Source of the DNA: Stieleria mannarensis
GTDB taxonomy: Bacteria; Planctomycetota; Planctomycetia; Pirellulales; Pirellulaceae
DNA length: 64,000 nucleotides
Assembly (NCBI RefSeq): GCF_014154935.1
Contig: NZ_JACEHH010000006.1
Location: 1-64,000, forward strand
Direction: 5' to 3'
Shown: in pieces, positions 26,801-34,811 of the stretch
Position numbering within the stretch: the first letter of the stretch is position 1
Layout: each line of letters starts with the position of its first letter
The notes under the pieces: model-generated
Seen by the model: only the letters and a program-made list of their open reading frames with translations
What the model was told of the DNA's origin: nothing
Database searches by the model: none
Made by a program: the position numbers and the translations under genes

Positions 26801-27391
26801 TCCCAACTCGCGATGTCGAATTCGCAGTTGCTCGGCCGCGGATTCTCGAAGCTGGAACCGATCGATCGACGTCGCCCCGACACTCCGGTCTACGAAGTGA
26901 CCGCTCGCACACCGCAGTGGTTGGATCTGGAAGGGTACTACACGCGGTATGGCAACGTCGGCGAATTGCTGCGGCACGTCGATGATCGCTACGTGATCAT
27001 GAACGCCGGTGACGAGTTGAGGCTTCGTTTTTCCGTTGAGAATGATCCGCCACCAATTGAAACCGGTGGGGCGGATACAAAACGCACCTTTGTGTTGGTC
27101 GGTGACGGCTGGGTCAAGGATGGAGATTTCAACACGACCTATTCTCGGACCGTGCGGCCCCTGCCGAGGCACGCGCCGAGGCACGCGTCAGGCCGTCGGC
27201 CGAGCGATTCGCGGAACGCCTACGACGCCCCGGATGGCAGTCGCCCTTTGCCGCCGCTGACGACGGACCCGGTCTATCTGGAACATGAAACGGACTGGCG
27301 GCTGTTCCATACCCGCTACGTCACGCCTGACGCGTTTCAACAAAAACTGATGCGACATCATCGCTCGCCATTTCCCTCCTCTGACAAGTAA
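23831..27391 (+). CDS. TPR, FG-GAP and UnbV-domain giant protein
   Basis: A 1186-residue protein. Residues 12-30 form a membrane anchor. Helical TPR-like repeats follow (about 45-220; NEPALWANLAVAKLRLNDLG). Then come FG-GAP/VCBS calcium-binding repeats (about 370-630) with DxDxDGxxD-type loops such as DIETDGDLDLLL and DFDLDGDVDLVS. An ASPIC/UnbV domain lies at about 650-710 (IHFGLGNQTQIDVARVVWPNG). The last about 470 residues (from CPWVFTYDGDKFRFIKDFLW) form a region I do not recognise. It is presumably extracytoplasmic. It sits between the polyferredoxin genes and a second UnbV gene, suggesting a scaffold or partner of the same membrane complex. Confidence 0.88.
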   Translation: MTEIERRQKTIWICGLAIVAIVVTILLIVRRQPSQPDEGDRPDVADTKTATGFYVSLAALDVEENERAAEVLDRLVKEQPNEPALWANLAVAKLRLNDLGGAEQALNSALAQLPRSRELLLLKAQLLKSAGQIPEAIETLRTVHADWPGNLQVAFELSTLLDQPNTDAADQERLELLSKILARAPENLRVRCEYARLAATVSDRQRLDQVIGTFESLGQDWTALQQSQLDQASKAASDGDYRQVAVALTFFENVVKPMPIYQKSLDQLGILSVTAVGTPVRSFLALSLPSSEAAPADRELQFSATDMLGKAARHDFTWAVKQPGERCSTLLSLAGDTLHIQESAALPFPGYTPGNGTASLAWADLNYDFHNDIIVVGERGCYIFLSQPSGEYTALESELELFARPWTRVWCTDIETDGDLDLLLSDGESEIRCVLNNGANRFQSFDKIPSVPAVMALEEIDFDLDGDVDLVSLDRHGQLTVWTNGRGGHFDLHTLDGIGASVAIAVADLNRNGRYEILCITRQAEILSGEFDGQQWAVQHILQPDFQNGGDATEPPVPGFLGTADLDNNGAIDVVASVAGQTQIWLQDSGGDWFSLPNVAQTQVTSVIDMDCDGLLDLIGQSDDEARLWKNDSRAGYRWHSIGPKATRADGDKRINPFGIGGRIEIRAGNTVQSRMIDSPRIHFGLGNQTQIDVARVVWPNGTSQAEFELPENASSLAVQRLKGSCPWVFTYDGDKFRFIKDFLWRSPLGLKINAQDTAGITQTEDRIKIPGDALVERDGEYEIRITAELWETHFFDHVSLLAIDHGRDTEIYVDESFVPQKAPRNEVLVGSAPTALLNLIDSTGAAVDKVLYENDGRYADHFPLGPYQGLAAEHWIEFKFPREALVGGEILLIGHGWIYPTDSSLNVAISQNESLRPHGLVLEQLSADGSWQLLREDLGFPAGKHKDMIIVLDSKELSSETRYRLRTNMEVYWDSLRWSSRLADHDVTQSQLAMSNSQLLGRGFSKLEPIDRRRPDTPVYEVTARTPQWLDLEGYYTRYGNVGELLRHVDDRYVIMNAGDELRLRFSVENDPPPIETGGADTKRTFVLVGDGWVKDGDFNTTYSRTVRPLPRHAPRHASGRRPSDSRNAYDAPDGSRPLPPLTTDPVYLEHETDWRLFHTRYVTPDAFQQKLMRHHRSPFPSSDK

Positions 27392-27397
27392 CCGCCC

Positions 27398-29179
27398 ATG
27401 ATTCGCTCATTGATCGCAATTTGCTTTGCCGGTTTGCTGTTTGGTCCGGCCGCGTACTTTCGTTGGTCGTCTGACAACTCGGAAACCGAAGGCCGTGAGT
27501 TGATTTCGACCGACACGCGGCTGCAACGTTATGGATTCTCATTGCAAGAAGTCGCCAAGGACGTCGGCATCGATTTTGTTCATCAACCGCCGCGGGTTGA
27601 TATGCGACTCCGTCACATTGAACCGCAGATCGCAGCGATGGGAGCCAGCGTCTCGATCGTCGATGTGGACAAGGATGGCTGGCAGGATTTCTATCTCACC
27701 TCAAGCGCCCCGGGAGCGAAGAACCATTTCTACCGCAACCGCGGCGACGGTACGTTTGCGGAAATTGCGGAACAACTCGGTTTGGCAGATTTGAACGCGG
27801 ACGGTGTGGGGGCCTGTATGGGGTCGGTTTGGGCCGACATTAACAACGACGGATTTGACGACGTGCTGGTCTATCGCTGGGGACGTCAAGAATTGTTGAT
27901 GAACCACGAAGGCAAACGGTTTGAATCGATCGGAGATTCTGCCGGGCTGCCCGACTGGGCCAACATCGGCACCGCGACCTGGCTGGATTACGATCGCGAC
28001 GGACGGGTCGACCTGTTTCTGGCGGGCTATTGGCCGGATCACGTGCATCTGGACGATTTGGAAGACACACGCATCATGCCGGAGAGCTTTGAATATGCCG
28101 ACAATGGGGGCCACAACTGGATGCTGCGCAATGTCGGCGGCGGGCGATTCGTAGACGTCACGGACGAAGTCGGCGTCGACAGCACGCGTTGGACGCTGGC
28201 GGTAGTGGCGGCCGACTTTGACGATGATTCCTTTGTCGATCTGTTCCTGGCCAACGACTACGGCAATTCCGAACTCTTTCGCAATGAAGGTGGCAAACGA
28301 TTTCAAGAAGTCGGCAAGGACGCGGGCGTCGGATTCGCACCCAAGAGCGGGATGAATGCGTCGGTCGGAGACGTTCTGAACCAAGGCCGACTTTCGATCT
28401 ATGAATCGAATATCTCCGAAGAAGGTGTGCTGCTGCAGGGCAACAACTTGTGGTTTCCCTCAGGCGACGGTTCGATTCATTTCGACAACCTGGCCTCGGT
28501 GATGGGTGTGGAACTCGGCGGATGGAGTTTTGGAGCCCAATTCGGTGATCTGAACAACGACGGGTTCAACGACCTGTCCGTCACCAACGGATACGTTTCG
28601 GGCGATCAAGGGACGAGCTACTGGTACGACTTTTCCCAGATCACCGGCGGGCATGAACAAATCATTTCCGACGCGTCCAACTGGCCGGATATGCGTCAGC
28701 GGAGTCTGGCGGGTTACCAATCGACGCGTCTGTGGGTCAACGACGGTGCGGGCAGCTTCCGAGACGTCGCCCAGTGGGTGGGCGTGACCGACCGGCACGA
28801 TGGTCGCGCGATCGCACTGGCGGATTTCCGCAACCGTGGCGTCTTGGATGTCGTGGTTGCCAATCAGCGGGGGCCGGCATTGGTGTATCAAAACACGGTC
28901 GATTCGTCACGGCATTGGATTGCGTTCGAACTGGAAGGTATCGTCAGCAATCGCAGTGCGATCGGTGCCCGCGTCCGTGTGTTTTGGAACGGTCAGCAGC
29001 AGTTGCAAGAAAGGGTTGCAGCGAGTGGCTATTCGTCGCAAAACCAAAGCCGGCTGCATTTCGGCCTGGGCGCGGTATCCGATGTGGACCGCGTCGTCAT
29101 CCGATGGCCCAGCGGAAAGGAACAACAAGTCATCGCCCCTGCGGTTGATCAGGTCCATACGATTCGAGAGGTACGATGA
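27398..29179 (+). CDS. FG-GAP/UnbV (CRTAC1-like) exported protein
   Basis: A 593-residue protein with an N-terminal signal or anchor (ICFAGLLFGPAAYF). Five or more FG-GAP loops form a beta-propeller: DVDKDGWQDFYL, DINNDGFDDVLV, DYDRDGRVDLFL, DFDDDSFVDLFL, DLNNDGFNDLSV. A C-terminal ASPIC/UnbV domain follows (GARVRVFWNG, then LHFGLGAVSDVDRVVIRWP). It is a typical CRTAC1-family protein, extracytoplasmic and calcium-binding, of unknown biochemical role. It starts 6 bp after the larger UnbV protein and overlaps the RnfD-like gene by 4 bp. Confidence 0.9.
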   Translation: MIRSLIAICFAGLLFGPAAYFRWSSDNSETEGRELISTDTRLQRYGFSLQEVAKDVGIDFVHQPPRVDMRLRHIEPQIAAMGASVSIVDVDKDGWQDFYLTSSAPGAKNHFYRNRGDGTFAEIAEQLGLADLNADGVGACMGSVWADINNDGFDDVLVYRWGRQELLMNHEGKRFESIGDSAGLPDWANIGTATWLDYDRDGRVDLFLAGYWPDHVHLDDLEDTRIMPESFEYADNGGHNWMLRNVGGGRFVDVTDEVGVDSTRWTLAVVAADFDDDSFVDLFLANDYGNSELFRNEGGKRFQEVGKDAGVGFAPKSGMNASVGDVLNQGRLSIYESNISEEGVLLQGNNLWFPSGDGSIHFDNLASVMGVELGGWSFGAQFGDLNNDGFNDLSVTNGYVSGDQGTSYWYDFSQITGGHEQIISDASNWPDMRQRSLAGYQSTRLWVNDGAGSFRDVAQWVGVTDRHDGRAIALADFRNRGVLDVVVANQRGPALVYQNTVDSSRHWIAFELEGIVSNRSAIGARVRVFWNGQQQLQERVAASGYSSQNQSRLHFGLGAVSDVDRVVIRWPSGKEQQVIAPAVDQVHTIREVR

Positions 29180-30156
29180 GCGATTCCCAATCCCTGCAGT
29201 CGACATCCGATGTTAGCTCGGTCGGTGATGCCGTCGAAACCGATTCCGCATCCGATGGGGCGCAAGTCTCGCCGGGCGGGACCTGGCGCAGATGGTTGAC
29301 GCTGGAAAATCGGTTCCTGGCACCCCTGTTGATCACCAGCATCTTATTGGCCGGCCAGTTGACGTTCGGCATCCTTGAAAGCTGGTCCAGAACGTTGATC
29401 GCCATCGGAATTGCGATCGCTTGCGAGCTCGTGTTGGGCAAGTTGGTGGTCGGAAGATTTCCACACCTGGCGAGTGCTTACATTTCTGGGATCAGCGTCG
29501 GGATTTTGATCCGATCGCCCTTCATTTGGCCGTATGCGATGTGCGCGGGCCTGTCGATCATGTCGAAGTACGTGTTGAGGATTCAGAATCGGCACCTTTG
29601 GAACCCTTCCAATTTCGGTGTCAGCGCGATGCTGTTTCTGTATCCGTCGGCGGTGGCCAGCTTGAGTATCCAGTGGGGAAACAGTTTGTGGCCGATGCTG
29701 GTGGTGTGGTGCTTGGGGGCGATGATCATCAGCCGGCTAAAACGGTTTCACATCTGTTTGACGTATGTGATTTCATTCATCGCGTTCGCCGGGGCACGGA
29801 GTTGGCTGACCGGCAGCCCGTTCTTGGCCAACGTGTCACCGCTGACCGGGCCGATGTACCAGTTGTTCGTTTTCTTCATGATCACCGATCCGAAAACGAC
29901 GGTTCGGCCCAAATGGGGGCAGTGCTTGGTGGCGTTTTTGGTCGCGGCGGTGGAGATGCTGTTGCGGTTGGCTGAATTCATTCACGCACCGTACTACGCT
30001 CTGTTTCTGGTCGGGCCAGTGGCGTTGGCCGTTGAGATGCGATGGACGCGAGATCGTGCCGGCCGGGCGAAGGCCCCCGAGTCGGTGGTAAACCTTGACA
30101 AAAATGCCGCCGGTTCCGGCTCCCTCGGGGAAGTTGAAGCACCGCAGTCAACTTGA
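29176..30156 (+). CDS. RnfD/NqrB-like membrane subunit
   Basis: A 326-residue protein with eight to ten hydrophobic helices and the core of RnfD/NqrB-family proteins: IQNRHLWNPSNFGVSAML, and YQLFVFFMITDPKT near the C-terminal half. In Rnf and Nqr complexes this subunit binds flavin and helps drive ion transport coupled to electron flow. No other rnf genes occur here, so it probably joins a different complex together with the polyferredoxin. It overlaps the previous stop (ATGA). The N-terminal about 35 residues and the C-terminal tail are polar. Confidence 0.85.
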   Translation: MSDSQSLQSTSDVSSVGDAVETDSASDGAQVSPGGTWRRWLTLENRFLAPLLITSILLAGQLTFGILESWSRTLIAIGIAIACELVLGKLVVGRFPHLASAYISGISVGILIRSPFIWPYAMCAGLSIMSKYVLRIQNRHLWNPSNFGVSAMLFLYPSAVASLSIQWGNSLWPMLVVWCLGAMIISRLKRFHICLTYVISFIAFAGARSWLTGSPFLANVSPLTGPMYQLFVFFMITDPKTTVRPKWGQCLVAFLVAAVEMLLRLAEFIHAPYYALFLVGPVALAVEMRWTRDRAGRAKAPESVVNLDKNAAGSGSLGEVEAPQST

Positions 30157-30249
30157 GAGCGTTTCGGCGCGTTGAACGTGACGAAGACCGTAGCCAAGGG
30201 TTGAGCAAAACGTTGTCCAGAAACAAGTTTTGCGCAGAGAGGCGTACCG

Positions 30250-31983
30250 ATGCATTTTGCTCGAGCCGGAGGGCAGGGATTGGCCCTCATGGTGGCGTTT
30301 GCCGCTATTTCCAACGCGGTGGCCGATGATGGCAGTGCCGTTCCCATTCTTCACGACACGGTCGTCGTCGACGCGGCATCGCCGGCCCCCGATGGGGTCG
30401 GACGACACGAAACGACGGAGCAAGCCTCGGTTGTGATGTCGGCCGTCGATCGGATTCCGCCCCCGGTCGCGCCGCTGTCCCCTCGGTGCCAATGCAACGT
30501 CACCGGCGCCGGTGTGGATTGGTCCAAGTACCCTGAAACGATCCGCCAGATGCCTCGGCCGGGGATCTTTTCGATTCCGCCGACTGGTTGCGGCTACTAC
30601 TCCGCATTGGATGCCTTGACCGACCGGTGTCGCCCGGCCCAACCGCCGTCGGGGTACGCACCATTTGCGATCAACGCCTGGCCATTCTTTGACGCCGATT
30701 GGCGGTATGTGGAAAACGTTCGCGACAATCAACGCACGATCGTCGAGCGGTTGAAACGAATCCGCGCGACCGATCGGCTGTTGCTAAGCACGGGAGGCGA
30801 GTTTTGGCTCCGCTATTCCAACGAGACCAACAGCCGGCTGACGGGGACCGAAAACGACTATTTGCTCAGCCACGTCCGGCAGTACCTGGATGTATGGTAC
30901 GGCGACAACCTTCGTGTTTATGGCGAATACGTTTGGGCGGACAGTTTCGGAGAAGAGCTGGCACCCGTCCCGCCCGACGTTGATCGCGGAGACATCCTGG
31001 ATTTGTTCGTTGATGTCCGCCTGGGGGACCTGGCTGGAAAACCGGTCTACCTGCGTGGCGGACGCCAAGAACTGTTGTTCGGTTCACAGCGGCTGGTCAC
31101 CCCTCTTCCGTGGGCCAACAAACGTCACTCCTTCGACGGGTTTCGGCTGTTTCGTAAAGGGGAAACGTTTGACTTTGACGCATTCTGGACCCACTACGTC
31201 CCACCGCAAGCGAGCGAGTTTGATTCGGCGGACGACAATCAAACGTTTGCCGGACTTTGGGCGACCCAGCGGCCACAAAAAGGCGAGTCGCGCGACCTGT
31301 ACTACTTGTTCTATGACAATGAAAACGCGGCGATGCCGTTGGGCATCCGCAGAGCCCCCTTTCAAACTCACACGTTTGGATCGCGCTGGGCGGGCAGCCG
31401 CGATGGCTTCTTATGGGATGCGGAAGCGGCGTTGCAAAGCGGCCACCAAGCCGATCGCGACCTGTTTGCCGGGATGGGCACGATTGGCCTGGGGAAACAC
31501 TGGAGCGAGGCATTATGGTCGCCCTCGTTTTGGCTGTATTACGACTACGCCAGCGGAGACAATGACCCGACATCGGGGACATCCAACACGTTCAACCAAC
31601 AGTTTCCCTTCGGGCACTACTACCTGGGCTGGATGGATCTGGTCGGCCGTCAGAACATTCACGATCTCAACGCACATCTGTACCTCTATCCAACGAAATG
31701 GACGACGGTCTGGCTGCAGTACCATCACTTCTACTTGGCCGAAGAACGCGACGCCCTTTACAACGCCGGCGGCGTCCCCTATCGACGTGATCCGACGGGA
31801 GCGGCCGGCAATAACGTCGGGGATGAAATCGATCTGGTGCTCAATTTTCACCTCACCCGGTATTCCGATCTCCTGGTCAGCTACAACAAATTGTTCGGCG
31901 GCAGCTTCCTGGAAGCCACTGCCGGGCCCGGGCAAGCCTCCGACGCGGAAACGTTGTATCTGATTTTCCAGCAGCGTTGGTGA
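30250..31983 (+). CDS. Alginate-export-type outer-membrane beta-barrel
   Basis: A 577-residue exported protein (signal peptide to about residue 25, ISNAVADD). It has about 80 residues of Pro-rich linker with paired cysteines (CQCN), then a beta-barrel of the Alginate_exp (AlgE-like) type. Alternating aromatic strands are clear (GGEFWLRYSNETNS, LRVYGEYVWAD, LYLRGGRQELLFGSQRL), and the protein ends in FQQRW, the aromatic C-terminus of outer-membrane barrels. It could form a porin for anionic or neutral compounds. GAGAGG precedes the ATG. It lies 93 bp after the RnfD-like gene and may be co-transcribed. Confidence 0.88.
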   Translation: MHFARAGGQGLALMVAFAAISNAVADDGSAVPILHDTVVVDAASPAPDGVGRHETTEQASVVMSAVDRIPPPVAPLSPRCQCNVTGAGVDWSKYPETIRQMPRPGIFSIPPTGCGYYSALDALTDRCRPAQPPSGYAPFAINAWPFFDADWRYVENVRDNQRTIVERLKRIRATDRLLLSTGGEFWLRYSNETNSRLTGTENDYLLSHVRQYLDVWYGDNLRVYGEYVWADSFGEELAPVPPDVDRGDILDLFVDVRLGDLAGKPVYLRGGRQELLFGSQRLVTPLPWANKRHSFDGFRLFRKGETFDFDAFWTHYVPPQASEFDSADDNQTFAGLWATQRPQKGESRDLYYLFYDNENAAMPLGIRRAPFQTHTFGSRWAGSRDGFLWDAEAALQSGHQADRDLFAGMGTIGLGKHWSEALWSPSFWLYYDYASGDNDPTSGTSNTFNQQFPFGHYYLGWMDLVGRQNIHDLNAHLYLYPTKWTTVWLQYHHFYLAEERDALYNAGGVPYRRDPTGAAGNNVGDEIDLVLNFHLTRYSDLLVSYNKLFGGSFLEATAGPGQASDAETLYLIFQQRW

Positions 31984-31989
31984 GCCGTT

Positions 31990-32076
31990 GCGGCGGCCGC
32001 GGGCGGTCAAGCTTTGACGGCCGCGGGCGGATTACTTTGACGGCCGCGGGCGGATTACTTTGACTGCCGCGGGCGC
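31990..32076. repeat. Tandem repeat, 23 bp, about 3.5 units
   Basis: Units of TTTGACGGCCGCGGGCGGATTAC at 32013-32035 and 32036-32058, flanked by partial copies (GGCGGCCGCGGGCGG and TTTGACTGCCGCGGGCG). The array lies between the barrel-protein stop and the tRNA gene. Each unit contains the near-palindrome GGCCGCGGGCGG. Confidence 0.9.
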
Positions 32077-32102
32077 ATCGCATAAGATGCACCCGGCGGT
32101 TC

Positions 32103-32175
32103 GCGGGTGTAACTCAGTTGGTAGAGTGACAGCTTCCCAAGCTGTTTGTCGCCGGTTCGAATCCGGTCACCCGCT
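32103..32175 (+). tRNA. tRNA-Gly (anticodon CCC)
   Basis: A 73-nt cloverleaf. The acceptor stem is GCGGGTG/CACCCGC with discriminator T. The D stem is ACTC/GAGT, the anticodon stem ACAGC/GCTGT with loop TTCCCAA, and the T arm GCCGG-TTCGAAT-CCGGT. The anticodon at the centre of the loop is CCC, reading GGG glycine codons. The CCA end is not encoded (TTGG follows). All stems pair, with one G-T wobble in the T stem. Confidence 0.96.
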
Positions 32176-32335
32176 TTGGCGGTGACGAGGGAACCGTGAG
32201 TCGGGCGCAGCGTCGCACCGAGTCCCACGGACGACGGCCCGAAAGTCAACGGTCGTGGACGACGCGAGGAGTCCCTGCCGGTGGCGATCCGGATGGAGTC
32301 GTCGCCTGGTCCGGTATCCGAAAATCAAGCTCGCG

Positions 32336-32635
32336 TTAGATCACGAAGTGGCTGCGATCTTGGTCGAGCGTGCGGAGCAACTCTTGCAGCTTTCGCATGT
32401 CGAGCGTGTCGTTGTTGATCCGATCGACGACGTCCAGCTTTTCGCTGTCATTGCAGACCTCGGCCGCTTCTTTGCAGAGGTCCAACACATCGACCGGTTC
32501 GCTGCCGCTGTCGATCGCGACACCACACCAACCGGCGAGGTATCGGCACCGATCGTCACGCTGCTTTTTTAGCTTCCAATACCGCTGCTCCAACCTGTCG
32601 CGAATATCGCCCGCGATTCGCATTTGGGATGACAC
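32336..32635 (-). CDS. Small helical protein, unknown function
   Basis: A predicted 99-residue charged, helical protein (IRDRLEQRYWKLKKQRDDR, a Cys-containing middle, then DMRKLQELLRTLDQDRSHF). GGAGG lies 9 nt before a GTG at 32635; an ATG follows at 32623. The frame overlaps another natural-looking frame (32556-32855: RKRLPKSQAARLVQELLPLR), so either two genes overlap or a frameshift splits one gene. No family is recognised. The next upstream gene at 32884-33228 is on the same strand and is of similar character. Confidence 0.45.
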   Translation of the reverse strand: MSSQMRIAGDIRDRLEQRYWKLKKQRDDRCRYLAGWCGVAIDSGSEPVDVLDLCKEAAEVCNDSEKLDVVDRINNDTLDMRKLQELLRTLDQDRSHFVI

Positions 32636-32883
32636 GGCGCTGTTCCTCCAACGAGTCTGGATATGGTGCCGCCTTGCTCCGAAGCGGGAGCAATTCTTGT
32701 ACCAACCTCGCCGCCTGCGATTTGGGGAGCCGCTTCCGCACAAACAACGACGTCGGGCGATCAATCTCGGCCGCCGCCGTGCATGGACGCACAGACAGCC
32801 GCACGATCAACGGTGGTGATGTGCAGCGGAGCGTGCCCTCATGCGACGTCGACACTGGAAACGATCTGGTGGGTCACGGCGGG

Positions 32884-33228
32884 CTACCAGGCACGGATCT
32901 CTGGCACATCCGGCGGATCGTCGGGAGGCGACGGGTTCGTGATCTTGCCATCAACGACTCCATCTTCGGCGTCAATTTCTGTCATGATCTGCTGAAACCG
33001 CTGGGGATCCACGGCACCGTTCTCGCGCAAGATGGTCAGCAGAGATCGGCACAACAGAGCCAGCTCGCCGACTTTGTCTTCGAGCTGTTCGATCCGTTTT
33101 TCCTGGCTGTCGATTTGGTCGGCGGTGCGGCGGCGAGCCAGACGGCGGGCGCGCGCCGTTCGCTTCAGCTTCTCGATGTCGGCTCGCCGTTTGTATTCGT
33201 TGTCAAAGAGATGATCCCAAAAGTCCAT
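32884..33228 (-). CDS. Small coiled-coil protein, unknown function
   Basis: A 114-residue protein: N-terminal MDFWDHLFDNEYKRR, a strongly basic helix (KRTARARRLARRRT), a coiled coil (QEKRIEQLEDKVGELALLCRSLL), and a Pro/Asp-rich tail (SPPDDPPDVPEI). The heptad pattern suggests an oligomeric cytoplasmic protein. Nothing in the sequence names its role. It is first of a minus-strand pair. Confidence 0.6.
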   Translation of the reverse strand: MDFWDHLFDNEYKRRADIEKLKRTARARRLARRRTADQIDSQEKRIEQLEDKVGELALLCRSLLTILRENGAVDPQRFQQIMTEIDAEDGVVDGKITNPSPPDDPPDVPEIRAW

Positions 33229-33313
33229 GTCTTTCCTCCGATCTCGATCGCGTCAGGGCGTGGAAGTCAAGTCACACCAGTGTCGGCTTGATTCGGAAAG
33301 TCGGCAAGTCGAT

Positions 33314-33410
33314 GGGCAAAACGATGGGAGGCAGAATGATGGCAGAGAGGAGGATGTTGGAGGGAACGGGCATCACGGGCTGGGATTGTTTTGCCCCCAT
33401 AGTTTTGCCA
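33314..33410. repeat. Inverted-repeat element, GGCAAAACGATGG family
   Basis: Direct units GGGCAAAACGATGG and GGCAGAATGATGG (33314-33345) face inverted units TTGTTTTGCCCCCAT and AGTTTTGCC (33386-33410). The plan is the same as in the GGTCAAAAAATG family, but with different core bases. A partial copy lies at 7905-7932. Confidence 0.7.
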
Positions 33411-33471
33411 ATCGTTCCACCGGTGCGCCCGAACCGATGATGGGGCGGTGCCGAGCAATCGTCCCGGTGGA

Positions 33472-33600
33472 TCAGCGTTTCCAATGGGTTTCGATGCCCT
33501 GCCGCCGGATCGACTGTTGAAAGTCGGACAGCAAGCTCGGCGTCGCGGCGACCGAAACGACCGCAAGAGAAACGCAAAACTCGCGTCGTTTCATGTTCAT
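33472..33600 (-). CDS. Mini-ORF with Tat-like signal, overlapping ackA stop
   Basis: A 42-codon frame whose ATG overlaps the ackA stop (ATGA), as in translationally coupled genes; a second ATG follows at 33594. The peptide begins MNMKRREFCVS, then VVSVAATPS, a twin-arginine-type signal with an Ala-Xaa-Ala-like end. It then has only about 18 residues before TGA. It may be a very small exported peptide, or the stub of a truncated Tat-exported protein. The repeat element at 33314-33410 follows it. Confidence 0.4.
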   Translation of the reverse strand: MNMKRREFCVSLAVVSVAATPSLLSDFQQSIRRQGIETHWKR

Positions 33601-34811
33601 TGAGCGTCGCGCACGCAGGTGAGGGTTTGTTGGGCGATTTCTAGTTCTTCGTCGGTGGCAACGACCAGCACTTTGACACGGCTGTCGACGGTTTGGATTT
33701 CGCTTGTTTCCGATCCAGTCGCCGCGGTGTTGCGCGCGGGGTCGATGGCGATGCCCATGGCTTCCAGCTCACGGCAGCTGCGGGCTCGGATCTCCGGGGA
33801 ATGTTGGCCGATTCCGGCGGTGAAGGCGATCGCATCCAGGCGTCCCAGCACCGCATGGTAGGCGCCGATGTACTTCTTGATTCGATAGACGAAAATTTCC
33901 ACGGCCAGATTCGCCGCTCCGTCTCCGCCGGCCGCCATCGCCATCACCTCGCGCATGTCGTTGACGCCGCAAAGGCCTTTCAAACCGCTTTGTTTGTTGA
34001 GCGCCGTGTCCAACTGTGACAGGCTCATTCCGGCTTGCTTGCCCATGTGGACCAGGATCGCCGGATCGAGATCACCGCAGCGCGTCCCCATCATCAAGCC
34101 TTCCAACGGCGTCAGTCCCATCGAGGTGTCCACGCTGACGCCGCCGCGGATCGCGCTCGCGCTGCATCCGTTGCCCAAATGAAGCACGATCGTGTTCAGT
34201 TCGTCCGCGGACCGCCCGAGGTGACGCGCGATTTGTTTGGCAACGTACTGATGCGAGGTGCCGTGAAAACCGTAGCGGCGAACGCGGTAGGAATCGTACC
34301 AATCCTGGGGCACGGCGTAGTGATAGGCGTATCGGGGCAGGGTTTGATGATAGGCGGTGTCGAAGACAGCGACTTGCGGCACATGGGGGAACGCCGCCCG
34401 GGCGACTTCCATGCCGACCAGGTTGGCCGGGTTGTGCAGTGGAGCGAGCGGGATCAGATCGCGGATCGCCGCCAAGACTTGATCGTCGATCAACGTCGGA
34501 CGGGAGAATGTTTCACCGCCATGAACGGCACGGTGTCCGATGCCGACCAGATGGCGGCCTCCGTCAAAACTTGCGTTTTCCGACAGCACGCGTCGGATCA
34601 TATCGATTCCATGACGGTGATCGGGCACCGAAACTTCGGTCGTCCGCGACGGCCAGTTGGTCCCGGACCCGGACGAGGTTTGCTTCAGGCAGCTCTTCGC
34701 TTCGCCGATTCGTTCGACCAAGCCGGCCTCAAGCGCCCGGCCTTGATCCATCTCGAACAACTCGTACTTGATCGACGAGCTGCCGCAATTGAGCACGAGG
34801 ACTTGCTTCAT
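33597..34811 (-). CDS. ackA: Acetate kinase
   Basis: A 404-residue acetate kinase. Landmarks: VLNCGSSSIKYEL at the N-terminus, GHRAVHGGE, FDTAYHQTLP, RRYGFHGTSHQYV, LHLGNGCSASA, DTSMGLTPLEGLMMGTRCGDLDPA, and a late FTAGIGQHSPEIR. It interconverts acetyl phosphate plus ADP with acetate plus ATP in the cytoplasm, paired with phosphate acetyltransferase. Its ATG overlaps the pta stop by 4 bp, so the two are translationally coupled. Confidence 0.98.
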   Translation of the reverse strand: MKQVLVLNCGSSSIKYELFEMDQGRALEAGLVERIGEAKSCLKQTSSGSGTNWPSRTTEVSVPDHRHGIDMIRRVLSENASFDGGRHLVGIGHRAVHGGETFSRPTLIDDQVLAAIRDLIPLAPLHNPANLVGMEVARAAFPHVPQVAVFDTAYHQTLPRYAYHYAVPQDWYDSYRVRRYGFHGTSHQYVAKQIARHLGRSADELNTIVLHLGNGCSASAIRGGVSVDTSMGLTPLEGLMMGTRCGDLDPAILVHMGKQAGMSLSQLDTALNKQSGLKGLCGVNDMREVMAMAAGGDGAANLAVEIFVYRIKKYIGAYHAVLGRLDAIAFTAGIGQHSPEIRARSCRELEAMGIAIDPARNTAATGSETSEIQTVDSRVKVLVVATDEELEIAQQTLTCVRDAQ

